This document shows, piece after piece, positions 38,052 to 46,707 of a DNA stretch of 64,000 nucleotides. The notes beneath the pieces were generated by a model. That model did not search any database. It saw nothing but the letters and a program-made list of their open reading frames with translations, and was not told where the DNA came from. The first letter of the stretch is position 1; each line of letters starts with the position of its first letter. A program made the translations under genes and the position numbers. This DNA is from Aliihoeflea aestuarii (GTDB lineage Bacteria; Pseudomonadota; Alphaproteobacteria; Rhizobiales; Rhizobiaceae), in assembly GCF_024105665.1 (NCBI RefSeq), contig NZ_JAAAMK010000012.1, positions 35,248 through 99,247 on the forward strand. Reading direction: 5' to 3'.

Positions 38052-38984
38052 ATGACCACACACCTCATCAGCGAGGAAACGAAGGGCGTATATGTCATCT
38101 CGCCCACGCCTTTTGCCGACAATGGCGACGTCGATCACGACAGCGTCGACAACCTGGTCGATTTCTATCTGGAAAAGGGCATCGACGGTTTCACCATACT
38201 TGGGATCCTCGGCGAAGCGACCAAGCTGTCGCCAGAGGAATCCGCTCGCTTCATGCTGCGATATCTGGCGCGCATCGACGGTCGCAAGCCGGCGATCGTC
38301 GGCGCGAGCAATCCGGGAACCGACAATCTCGTCCGCTTCACTAACGACGCGATGGAGGCCGGCGCGGCGGGCGTGATGATCGCGCCGTTGCAAGGGCTGA
38401 AAACCGACGAGCAGGTTTACGCCTACTGGGAGCGGGTTCTGTCGCGCATACCGGATGTTCCGGTCTGTTATCAGGACTATCCGCAGACCACGGGTGTCTC
38501 GACCTCGGTGAGCGTGCTCCATCGGCTGATCGATGATTTTCCAAATCTCGTCATGCTCAAGCACGAGGAATCGCCGGGCCTGACCAAGATCACGAAGCTG
38601 CGCGAGCGCTCCGACAGCGGAAAAGGCCGCCGCATATCGATACTGGTCGGCAATGGCGGCCTGCACCTTCCGCAGGAACTGCGTCGTGGCGTGGACGGAG
38701 CGATGACGGGTTTTGCTTATCCTGAAATGCTCGTCGAGGTCTGCCGTCTCTTCTTCACCGGCGATGCGAATGCGGCCGAAGACGTATTCGACGCATATCT
38801 GCCGATCCTGCGTCATGAGCAACAGCTCGGATTCGGCTTTGCCGTTCGCAAGGAAATCCTGCGCCGACGCGGTGCGATCGCGACGGCACATGTTCGCCAT
38901 CCGGGAGCGGCGCTTTCGCAGCGGGACATTCAGGAACTGGATGAGCTCAGCAGCAGGCTCGAACGCAAGCTGGCGGGACGGTGA
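38052..38984 (+). CDS. DapA-family (dihydrodipicolinate synthase/NAL superfamily) lyase
   Basis: 310 residues. The Schiff-base lysine K170 (LVMLKHEESPG), the Tyr pair in VCYQDYPQTTG (Y140, Y143) and GILGEATKLSPEE (in place of GTTGE) define the family. The altered active-site loop makes a lysine-biosynthetic role unlikely. Expect an aldolase or dehydratase acting on a 2-oxo acid. AAGGAA lies before the ATG. It follows the transaminase by 37 bp and precedes the SDR by 3 bp: one operon. Confidence 0.85.
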   Translation: MTTHLISEETKGVYVISPTPFADNGDVDHDSVDNLVDFYLEKGIDGFTILGILGEATKLSPEESARFMLRYLARIDGRKPAIVGASNPGTDNLVRFTNDAMEAGAAGVMIAPLQGLKTDEQVYAYWERVLSRIPDVPVCYQDYPQTTGVSTSVSVLHRLIDDFPNLVMLKHEESPGLTKITKLRERSDSGKGRRISILVGNGGLHLPQELRRGVDGAMTGFAYPEMLVEVCRLFFTGDANAAEDVFDAYLPILRHEQQLGFGFAVRKEILRRRGAIATAHVRHPGAALSQRDIQELDELSSRLERKLAGR

Positions 38985-38987
38985 CCC

Positions 38988-39773
38988 ATGGACTTTGGAT
39001 TAACCGGCAAAAGAGCGCTCGTTCTGGGGGCGAGCCGAGGACTGGGCCACGCAGTCGCCGCAACGCTGAACGCGGAAGGTGCGCATGTAACGATCGCGGG
39101 GCGCAATCCGGTCGCTTTGGAGAAAGCGGCAGGTGCCATGGCGCATCCCGACAAGGTCTGCGTTTTACGGATTGAACTCGGCCAGCCGCAAAGCGTTGCC
39201 GACGCCATCGAGGAGCTTGGCGAGCGCGGTTCCACCGCCATCGACATTCTGGTGAACAATGGCGGCGGCCCACCACCGGGCTCCGTCCTCGACGTAGAGG
39301 CGGAACAATGGCTCCATCATTTTTCCGCGATGGTCGCGTCGACTTTCACGCTGACAAACCATCTGGTTCCGGCTATGCGCGCGCGCCGATGGGGCAGGAT
39401 CGTGAACATCGTCTCGTCGGGCGTCGTGCAGCCGATCCCGAATCTGGGCATATCCAACGCTCTTCGGGCGTCCATTGTCGGCTACGCCAAGACACTGGCC
39501 GCCGAGGTTGCAGGTGACGGCGTCACGGTGAATTCGGTTCTGCCCGGCCGCATCGAGACGGATCGTCTGAAACAACTGGACGCGGCGGCCGCAGAACGCA
39601 CGGGCCAGGATGCCGAGACGGTCATGAAAACGTCCCACGCGCAAATACCGGCAGGCCGATACGGTCGCCCGCAGGAATTCGCGAGCATGGTGGCGTTTCT
39701 TGCCAGCGACCTCGCCGGTTATGTGACCGGATCGTCCATACGCGTCGACGGCGGGATGATAAGGAGTGTTTGA
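38988..39773 (+). CDS. Atypical short-chain dehydrogenase/reductase lacking YxxxK
   Basis: 261 residues. The Rossmann motif GASRGLG (14-20), NNGGG (90-94) and the C-terminal SSIRVDGGMIRSV are intact. At the catalytic position, where YxxxK should follow Ser143/144, the sequence reads NLGISNALRASIVGYAKTL, so Ser156 and Arg160 stand in for Tyr and Lys. Such divergent SDRs are known, but their chemistry is not settled. Last gene of the transaminase/DapA-family operon. Confidence 0.85.
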   Translation: MDFGLTGKRALVLGASRGLGHAVAATLNAEGAHVTIAGRNPVALEKAAGAMAHPDKVCVLRIELGQPQSVADAIEELGERGSTAIDILVNNGGGPPPGSVLDVEAEQWLHHFSAMVASTFTLTNHLVPAMRARRWGRIVNIVSSGVVQPIPNLGISNALRASIVGYAKTLAAEVAGDGVTVNSVLPGRIETDRLKQLDAAAAERTGQDAETVMKTSHAQIPAGRYGRPQEFASMVAFLASDLAGYVTGSSIRVDGGMIRSV

Positions 39774-39815
39774 ACGCGAATATCTTGATCGGCGAACCGC
39801 CCCGGGTTTGCCGGA

Positions 39816-39843
39816 GGCTCCAACTTCCAAATGGGATGGAGCC
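39816..39843. terminator. Hairpin in convergent region
   Basis: GGCTCCA (39816-39822) pairs with TGGAGCC (39837-39843), with further inner pairing, between the convergent SDR and racemase genes. Weak terminator candidate. Confidence 0.4.
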
Positions 39844-39871
39844 GTGACGAGGAATTGGACGGGGATGATCC

Positions 39872-40570
39872 TCACATCTTGACGCGTGGCCAGCCATAGG
39901 CGCCGGCCTTGCTGGTAAGAAAACCGCCCGCGACGAGACTTTCGACGATCTTCAAACCTGCCAGGCAGCCATCGATCACCGGAACGCCGACATCCTCGGA
40001 AAGCCATTCGGTAAGGTCCGCCATCCCGGCACAACCGAGGATCACGGCATCGCTGCCGTCGCTTGCAACCGCGCGGCGGATCGCATCGCGCACGATCATC
40101 CTTGCGTCCGGGTCGTGTTCGAGGGCGAGGACCGCAATGTCGGCCGCATGGACGCGCCGGCATCGCCGCTCCATACCGTAGCGAAACGCCAAATCCTCGA
40201 TGATCGGAACCGAACGCGGCAGCGTCGTCACCACCGAGAACCGCGTCGCAAGAATGCTCGCTGCCTGCATCGCCGCTTCGCAGATGCCGATGACAGGACC
40301 GCTCGCGATCTCGCGCGCCGCGCCGATGCCGGGATCGTCGAAGCAGGCGATCACCGTACCCTCGTTGCCGGCAGCCTCGGCCTCGCCGATGATCTCCAGC
40401 ATCGCCGGGACGCTGGCCGCCTCGTCGTAATGGCCCTCGATACTGGCCGGCGTGTTTTCCGGATTGCGGAAGCTGACCTGCGTCCCCGGCGCGGCAAGCG
40501 GCGCGATCGAGCGTGCGATCTTGTCCGTCATCGCGGCTGTCGAGTTCGGATTGACGACGAGCAGCTTCAT
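39872..40570 (-). CDS. Asp/Glu/hydantoin racemase family protein (second copy)
   Basis: 232 residues starting MKLLVVNPNSTAAMTDKIAR. Both catalytic cysteines are kept: C76 (VIACFDDPG) and C180 (ILGCAGMADL). It is the last gene of module III, overlapping the DppD-type ATPase by 4 bp. It is clearly diverged from the copy in the hydantoin operon, so a different substrate is likely. Confidence 0.85.
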   Translation of the reverse strand: MKLLVVNPNSTAAMTDKIARSIAPLAAPGTQVSFRNPENTPASIEGHYDEAASVPAMLEIIGEAEAAGNEGTVIACFDDPGIGAAREIASGPVIGICEAAMQAASILATRFSVVTTLPRSVPIIEDLAFRYGMERRCRRVHAADIAVLALEHDPDARMIVRDAIRRAVASDGSDAVILGCAGMADLTEWLSEDVGVPVIDGCLAGLKIVESLVAGGFLTSKAGAYGWPRVKM

Positions 40571-41571
40571 GCGGTCTCGGCTTCCAGGGTCGCGATCTTC
40601 TCGTCGGCGGTTCGTTCCGCATGAATGCAGCGCGCCGCGCGGCGTTCGCCTAGCGCAACGGCCGGCGGACGTTTTGCTGCGCAGGAAGCCACGGCGAACC
40701 GGCAGCGTGGCTCGAACGAGCATGCCTGCGGCGGCGTACTAAGCGAAGGCGGCGCGCCGGGGATCGTCGTCAGCTTTTCGCCCCGCGTGGCGCCGAGCAC
40801 CGTCGAGGACAACAGCCCCTGTGCGTAAGGGTGGCGCGGATCGCGCACGAGTTGTGCCAGCGTTCCGGTCTCGGCCACCTCTCCGGCATACATGACGGCT
40901 ACGCGGTCGCAGATCTCCACCGCGACGCCGAGGTCGTGGGTGACGAAGATGACCGACATGTCCATTTCGGCCTGCAATTCACGCAGCAGCAGGAGAATCT
41001 GGATCTGTACGGTGGCGTCGAGAGCGGTCGTCGGCTCGTCGGCCAACAGGATCTTCGGCTTGCAGGCAAGCGCCAGCGCGATCATGGCGCGTTGACGCAT
41101 GCCGCCCGACATTTCGTGCGGATAAGCGTCGAGACGCCGCTTTGCCGAGGGGATTCGCACGCGTTCCAGCATTTCGAGGGCACGTTCCTTGCCCTCCTTC
41201 ATGCTCTTGCCTTCGTGGCGCACGACGGATTCGGCGATCTGCTCGCCGATCGTATAGACCGGATCGAGCGCGAGCGCCGGCTCCTGGAAGATCATAGAAA
41301 CGACCTTGCCCCGCATGTTCGAAAGCTGATCGTCTCTCATCGCCAGAACGTCCTGACCGGCAACCTCGATGCTGCCGCCGATCCGTGTGCGCTTCTTCGG
41401 CAGGAGCCGCATCAGGGCACGAAGCGTCACGCTCTTGCCGGACCCGGATTCGCCCAGAAGCCCCAGCACTTCGCCGGGCATGACGTCGAGGCTGACCCCG
41501 TTGACGGCATGGACGGCGCGCTCGCCATGGAACGATACGGTCAGGTCGCGGACGGAAACGATCGGCTTCAT
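40567..41571 (-). CDS. Dipeptide/oligopeptide ABC importer ATPase, DppD type (module III)
   Basis: 334 residues from MKPIVSVRDLTVSFHGERAV. Walker A GESGSGKSVTL, Q-loop FQEPALALDPVYT, signature MSGGMRQRAMIALAL, Walker [14 protein letters not shown], and C-terminal CSFEPRCRFAVASC. ATGA overlaps join it to both neighbours. Confidence 0.92.
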   Translation of the reverse strand: MKPIVSVRDLTVSFHGERAVHAVNGVSLDVMPGEVLGLLGESGSGKSVTLRALMRLLPKKRTRIGGSIEVAGQDVLAMRDDQLSNMRGKVVSMIFQEPALALDPVYTIGEQIAESVVRHEGKSMKEGKERALEMLERVRIPSAKRRLDAYPHEMSGGMRQRAMIALALACKPKILLADEPTTALDATVQIQILLLLRELQAEMDMSVIFVTHDLGVAVEICDRVAVMYAGEVAETGTLAQLVRDPRHPYAQGLLSSTVLGATRGEKLTTIPGAPPSLSTPPQACSFEPRCRFAVASCAAKRPPAVALGERRAARCIHAERTADEKIATLEAETA

Positions 41572-42602
41572 GACGCCTCCAACATCGTCCCGGCCTTCGA
41601 GTGGCCTGAGTTGGCGGCGTGCATGAGGCAGGCGACGGCATGGTTCGGTGCGGCATCCGCCAGCGAGGGCCGTGTCGATGCGCATACCGGCTCGGCATGG
41701 GGGCAGCGCGTGTGGAAGCGGCAGCCGGGCGGCGGGTCGATGGGATTGGGCGGGTCGCCCGCAAGCGGCGCCTGCGTTGTGCGCCTGTCCGGATCGAGCG
41801 TCGGCATGGAGGCCAGAAGCGCCGCCGTATAGGGATGGCGTGGATTGGTCCACATCTCGTCGACCGGCCCGATCTCGACCACCTCTCCCAGATACATGAC
41901 GAGCACGCGATCCGAGACGTAACGCACGACGTTGAGGTCGTGGCTGATAAAGATGTAGGTCAGCCCGAAATCGCGCTTCAGGTCGATGAGCAGATTCAGG
42001 ACCTGCGCCTCGACGGACTTGTCGAGCGCCGAGACCGCCTCGTCGAGAATGACGATGCGGGGCTTCAGCGCCAATGCACGGGCGATGTTCACGCGCTGGC
42101 GCTGGCCGCCGGACAATTCGTGCGGGTAGCGGTTGGCGAAGGTCTCGGGCTTGAGGCCGACACGTCCCAGAAGATCGCGCGCCAGTTCCCGCGCTTTCGC
42201 GTCCGGCACGCCATGCACCTTGGGGCCGAACGCGATGGAGTCCTCGATCGTCAGCCGCGGATTGAGCGAGGCGTAGGAGTCCTGAAAAACCATCTGCATG
42301 CGCCGCCGCAATTCGCGCAGCGACAGGTCCCGCCCGATCGGCGTGCCGTCATAGACGATCGATCCCGCATCCGGCGCGATGAGATGCATCAAGAGCCGTG
42401 CCGTCGTGGACTTGCCGCATCCCGATTCCCCGACGATGCCGAGCGTCTCGCCCTTCGCCACGCCGAAATCGACGCCGTCGACGGCGCGCACCACCTGTTT
42501 CTTGCCAAGCATGCCGCCGCTGACGGGAAAGTGCTTTTTCAAGCCCTTGATGTCGAGCAGCGCCTGGCGCGGACCGCCGCGATCTTCGATCTCTTCGAGC
42601 AT
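41568..42602 (-). CDS. Dipeptide/oligopeptide ABC importer ATPase, DppF type (module III)
   Basis: 344 residues. Walker [15 protein letters not shown]-loop FQDSYASLNPRLT, signature [15 protein letters not shown], Walker B IVILDEAVSALDKS with Ala replacing the usual Pro, and CRFHTRCPHAEPVC. It overlaps the DppD-type ATPase by 4 bp. The DppF-DppD order is the reverse of module I. Confidence 0.92.
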   Translation of the reverse strand: MLEEIEDRGGPRQALLDIKGLKKHFPVSGGMLGKKQVVRAVDGVDFGVAKGETLGIVGESGCGKSTTARLLMHLIAPDAGSIVYDGTPIGRDLSLRELRRRMQMVFQDSYASLNPRLTIEDSIAFGPKVHGVPDAKARELARDLLGRVGLKPETFANRYPHELSGGQRQRVNIARALALKPRIVILDEAVSALDKSVEAQVLNLLIDLKRDFGLTYIFISHDLNVVRYVSDRVLVMYLGEVVEIGPVDEMWTNPRHPYTAALLASMPTLDPDRRTTQAPLAGDPPNPIDPPPGCRFHTRCPHAEPVCASTRPSLADAAPNHAVACLMHAANSGHSKAGTMLEAS

Positions 42603-42603
42603 C

Positions 42604-43491
42604 TCAGTTCCTTATGTCCATGGCGCTGCGCAACCCGTCGCTCAAAAGATTGAAGCCGATCGAGACGGCGAAGATCATCACGCCGGGCAGTGCGGCGAGC
42701 CACGGATCGACATAGATCGCGGTGCGCAGCGTGTTGAGCATCAGGCCCCATTCGGGCTGCGGCGGGCGCGTGCCGAGCCCGAGGAAGGAGAGGCCCGCCG
42801 CAAGGATCATCGACACCGAGATCAGGCTCGTCGCATAGACGAAGATCGGCCCGAGCACGTTGCCCATCACATGCACCCGCATGATCGTCAGGGCGCTTGC
42901 GCCCGATGCACGCGCCGCATCCACGAAATCGAGGTTGCGCACGCTCGTCGTCACGCTTTCGGCCACACGCGCGATGGGTGGGATGAAGACGATGGTCAGC
43001 GAAACGATAGAGTTGAGAACCCCCGCACCCAGCGCGCCGGAAATGGCGATGGCGAGCAACACCGAGGGAAAGGCGTAGAAGACGTCGATCGTACGCATGA
43101 TCGCCGAGTTCGCCCAACCGCCATTGTAGCCGGCGATGACGCCGAGGATCGTGCCGATCACGAAGGCATTGAAAACAGGAAGAATGCCGATGAGAAGGCT
43201 CAGCCGCCCGCCATAGATGAGACGCGAGAGCATGTCGCGGCCGAGTTCGTCCGTGCCCAAAGGATGACCTTCCGTCCCGAACGGGCGCAGCCGCGTGATC
43301 ATCGAGCCGCGAAACGGGTCGGCGAGGCCGAGCCATGGGGCGAAGATCGCCGAGAGGAAAATCAGCAGCAGGATGCCCGCACAGATCATCGAGACCGGGT
43401 CGCGCACCAGCCTGCGTCCGACGGTGCCCCAGTAGCCGCGCCTCTTCTCGACGATGGCGATTTCGCGCAGTGGTTCGGTCGCGATTGCCAT
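42604..43491 (-). CDS. Dipeptide-type ABC permease, DppC family (module III)
   Basis: 295 residues: N-terminal helix SMICAGILLLIFLSAIFAPW, the GTDELGRDMLSRLIYGGRLS motif and the EAA loop DFVDAARASGASALTIMRVH. Confidence 0.92.
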   Translation of the reverse strand: MAIATEPLREIAIVEKRRGYWGTVGRRLVRDPVSMICAGILLLIFLSAIFAPWLGLADPFRGSMITRLRPFGTEGHPLGTDELGRDMLSRLIYGGRLSLLIGILPVFNAFVIGTILGVIAGYNGGWANSAIMRTIDVFYAFPSVLLAIAISGALGAGVLNSIVSLTIVFIPPIARVAESVTTSVRNLDFVDAARASGASALTIMRVHVMGNVLGPIFVYATSLISVSMILAAGLSFLGLGTRPPQPEWGLMLNTLRTAIYVDPWLAALPGVMIFAVSIGFNLLSDGLRSAMDIRN

Positions 43492-43495
43492 GGCG

Positions 43496-44443
43496 TCAGC
43501 CTCGCTTGATGCGCGGGTCGATCATTGCCTGAAGCAGATCGACGGCAAGATTGAGGAACACGAAGAACAGCGCCAGAACGAGGATCGTGCCCTGAAGAAG
43601 TGGCAGGTCGCGCTGGAAGATCGCCGTGTTGAGGAGAAATCCGGTTCCCGGCCAGGAAAACACCGTCTCGATCAGGATCGAGCCCCCGAGAAGATAGCCC
43701 AGTTGCAGGCCCATGACGGCGATCGCCGTCGGCGCTGCGTTCTTGACGACGTGGGCGAAAACGCGTCGCTCGCCCAGCCCTTTGGCGCGGAGCGCATCGA
43801 CGAAATCGTTGGAAAGGATGTCTCCGACCAGCGCGCGCACGGTGCGCGTGACGATCCCCATGGGAATGACCGCCATCGTGACGGCGGGGAGGATCAGATA
43901 CTGGACATGCGCCCATGTCCACGTCCAGCTTCCCGAGCCGGCCCCCACAGCGGGCAGCCAGTTGAGCTGGACCGAAAAGATGATGACCAGCACCATTCCG
44001 AGCCAGTAGTGCGGCACGGAAACGCCCGCGATGGCGATCGAGGTGGCGAGCTTGTCGATCCAGGTGTCGCGGAAATAACCGGCGACCAGCCCGAAGAACA
44101 TGCCGAGCGCGAAGCCGAGTATGGATGCTGCACAGGCCAGAAGGAGCGTGTTGCCGACCGCGTTCAGCACCTCGCTCAGCACGGGGCGGCCATTGGCGAT
44201 CGAGTTGCCGAGATCGCCGCCAAGCGCGTTCGTGATCCAGATCCAGAACTGGACGGGCAATGGCCGGTCGAAGCCGTATTGCTCGCGCAGCCTTGCCTCC
44301 AACTGGGCCGATGCGTCGGCCGGCAGGATGGAGACCAGCGGGTCGCCCGGCGACAGGTGAACCAGCATGAAACAGACGAGCGCGACGGAAAACACGATGG
44401 GGATCGTGTAGAGAAGCCGCTTGGCGAGATAGACGAACATCAA
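43496..44443 (-). CDS. Dipeptide-type ABC permease, DppB family (module III)
   Basis: 315 residues: LLYTIPIVFSVALVCFMLVH, LSPGDPLVSILPADA, and the EAA loop DFVDALRAKGLGERRVFAHV. The gene lies 75 bp after the binding-protein gene and 4 bp before its partner. Confidence 0.92.
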   Translation of the reverse strand: MMFVYLAKRLLYTIPIVFSVALVCFMLVHLSPGDPLVSILPADASAQLEARLREQYGFDRPLPVQFWIWITNALGGDLGNSIANGRPVLSEVLNAVGNTLLLACAASILGFALGMFFGLVAGYFRDTWIDKLATSIAIAGVSVPHYWLGMVLVIIFSVQLNWLPAVGAGSGSWTWTWAHVQYLILPAVTMAVIPMGIVTRTVRALVGDILSNDFVDALRAKGLGERRVFAHVVKNAAPTAIAVMGLQLGYLLGGSILIETVFSWPGTGFLLNTAIFQRDLPLLQGTILVLALFFVFLNLAVDLLQAMIDPRIKRG

Positions 44444-44518
44444 CTGCGAGCCTTGGCTTTCAGGAAAAATCCGTCGCGACAGTAGGTGCCTGCCGCCGCG
44501 ACGATGATCGCCTTAGGG

Positions 44519-46177
44519 CTATTCCTCGATCGTGATCGGCGAGAAGTCGATGAACCAGCTTTTCGGCTGGATCACGTTCTGCACCTTGGCGCTCATTGCG
44601 CGCGGGCTGACGTCGTGGGCGACATAAAGGAAACTCGCCTCATTGACCGACGCCGCATGCAGTTCGGCAAGGGCCGCGTCCCGCTCGGCCGGATCGAAAG
44701 TCTCGCGCGCCCTGGCGACGAGTTCGTCGAACTGCGGATTGTCGATATAGCCCCAATTGTTGGAAACAGGCGGCGCCATTTCCGATTGCAGGAAGCGGAC
44801 CAGCGCGAAGAAGGGGTCCATCGTCGCATAGGTCACGTTGGTCGAATGCGCACCCAACGAGCCGGGGTCACGCGCGCCCTGCCGCCAGTTGGTAAAGAGC
44901 GTGTTCCATTCCAGGACTTCGAGCTGCACGTCGAAATAGCAATCGGCGAGCGCCTGCTGGATGTATTCGTTCATTGGCAGGGGCTGCATCTGGCCGGAAC
45001 CGGACGCGGATGTCAGCGCCTTCACCGCAAGGCGGCTGTCGGCGGAAAAGCCGCTTTCCTCCATCAGCCGGCGGCCCTCGTCGGGGTCGAAACCGATCTC
45101 GAAGGTCACGTCGCCGCGCCAGGGATGTCCGGCTTCGACAGAGCCGGTCGCGGGCGCCATAAGGCCGGCCAGAAGGCCGTCGCGCATGCCATCGCGGTCG
45201 ATGCACAGATTGGCGGCCTTGCGAACGTTGAGATCGTTCCACGGCGACCCCTCGATGCGCGAGAACTGCCAGGGCCACACATGCGGAGATTCGTTGCTGT
45301 AGATCGTGAAGCCGCGGCTTTCGATCTGCGCGACGGCATCGGGCGCGGGAGCCTCGATCCAGTCGACCTGGCCCGACAGAAGCGCTGCGGTTCGCGCGTT
45401 CGCTTCTGGCATCGGGAGCAGAACGAGGCGCTCGACATTCGGTACGCGCTCGGCGTTCCAATAATCCTCGTTGCGGATCAGTTCCAGCCGTTCGCGCGGA
45501 ACGAAGCCGTCCATCACCCACGGACCGGTGCCCGACGCGTCGCGCGAAAACGCGTCCCACGCCGCGGATGCCTTGGCCGCATCGTCGCCCGACGCCGCAT
45601 CGAAATGCTCCTGCCATTTGGCGGGGCTCGCCATGAACAAATTGGTCAGGTTGATCGGCAGGAAGGAGTCCGGCTGCGACGTGGTCAGTTCGACCGTGTA
45701 GTCGTCGATCTTCGTCGCGCCGGTCAGCGTCGGCATGCGCGAGGCGGTCACGCCGACCTGGCTGGCGTCGTAGTGCAGCGCTTCCTCGTCCATGACCTTT
45801 TCAACGTTCCAGACAACCGCATCCGCGTTGAACGGCGAACCGTCGTGGAAGGTCACGCCTTCGCGCAGGGTGAAGGTCCATGTCGTGGTGTCGTCCTCGT
45901 TCACCGACCATTCGGTCGCAAGGCCGGGAATGACCACGCTGGCATCGTCTTCGGACGACAAATCCCACATCGTGAGCGCGTCATACATCGTCAGGCCAGT
46001 GAAACGATTGCCCTCGAAGCCCTGGTCGGGCTGGCCGAGCGTGCGTGGAATGTCGGCCGCGGTCATGCCGATGCGAAGTACCGTTTCGGCCATGGCGATG
46101 CCGGGTTGAACCGTCATCATCGCCAAAAGGCAGCAACCGCCAAGAAGGGCGCGGGCGTTCTTGATCTTGTGATGCAT
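44519..46177 (-). CDS. Peptide-type ABC substrate-binding protein (module III)
   Basis: 552 residues from MHHKIKNARALLGGCCLLAM, a signal peptide ending near GIAMAE. SBP_bac_5 features: RFTGLTMYDALTMWDLSSED, TFTLREGVTFHDGSPFNADA and GTGPWVMDGFVPRERLELIR. AAAGGGGAAAACAAA precedes the ATG, which is why I reject the upstream in-frame start at 46249. It heads module III; the ligand is unknown. Confidence 0.92.
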   Translation of the reverse strand: MHHKIKNARALLGGCCLLAMMTVQPGIAMAETVLRIGMTAADIPRTLGQPDQGFEGNRFTGLTMYDALTMWDLSSEDDASVVIPGLATEWSVNEDDTTTWTFTLREGVTFHDGSPFNADAVVWNVEKVMDEEALHYDASQVGVTASRMPTLTGATKIDDYTVELTTSQPDSFLPINLTNLFMASPAKWQEHFDAASGDDAAKASAAWDAFSRDASGTGPWVMDGFVPRERLELIRNEDYWNAERVPNVERLVLLPMPEANARTAALLSGQVDWIEAPAPDAVAQIESRGFTIYSNESPHVWPWQFSRIEGSPWNDLNVRKAANLCIDRDGMRDGLLAGLMAPATGSVEAGHPWRGDVTFEIGFDPDEGRRLMEESGFSADSRLAVKALTSASGSGQMQPLPMNEYIQQALADCYFDVQLEVLEWNTLFTNWRQGARDPGSLGAHSTNVTYATMDPFFALVRFLQSEMAPPVSNNWGYIDNPQFDELVARARETFDPAERDAALAELHAASVNEASFLYVAHDVSPRAMSAKVQNVIQPKSWFIDFSPITIEE

Positions 46178-46707
46178 TTTGTTTTCCCCTTTGAGTTTCG
46201 TGAGGCGCTTCTTGAAGAGCGGTTCTACGGGGAGAAAAGCAAAGTGCATGCCAACGCGAAATTATGATTACAGCCGATCGATGGATCGGGTTGCGTGAAA
46301 ATATGGTGAAAATTTAAGCATTTTGCCGCAAAGAAAACCGGCTGTTCTGCGAAATAGGTTCAAGATAGAGATCTTCGACCAAAGCAGTGGACATCAGCCA
46401 GATCATTATGCTTGTCCAGCTCAAGAATGAAGATCGTCGAGACGAAAGACCGGGATGGGGGCGCTTGCCGAAGGGCGGCCATTCTCTTAGCTTGGCCAAC
46501 AGCGGGCGTTCTGGAACGGGCCCCTGATCTGTTGCTTTAGAGCACGACCCATGACCTGGAAGGTACTGGCCTGCCTTGGTGCCACCCGATATTGGCTAGC
46601 CAGATCATGTGAACGGCTCGAAGCCTGATCCAGAAGATCGCTCGTGATTCCGAAAGCGCTCCGCGTCTGAGGTCTGAGGTCTGAGGTCTGAGAAAGGGAC
46701 AATCGAT
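46178..46707. other. Gene-free stretch with promoter region and short repeats
   Basis: 530 bp between the divergent binding-protein and acetylpolyamine amidohydrolase genes. It holds CCGATC-GATG-GATCGG (46274-46289), an AT-rich patch around 46300-46350, and the GTCTGAG tandem repeat at 46665-46692. No credible coding frame was seen; a 61-codon minus-strand frame at 46314-46499 matches nothing I know. Confidence 0.5.
46665..46692 (+). repeat. Four tandem copies of GTCTGAG
   Basis: GTCTGAG repeats exactly four times (46665-46671, 46672-46678, 46679-46685, 46686-46692), immediately before the AAAGGGAC ribosome binding site of the next gene. Confidence 0.9.

Noticed and set aside
44486..46267. 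593-codon plus-strand open frame over the module III binding-protein gene
   Set aside because: Antisense shadow of a clear SBP_bac_5 protein with signal peptide and ribosome binding site.
46665..46692. CRISPR array
   Set aside because: Contiguous 7-bp units without spacers; no cas genes in the window.
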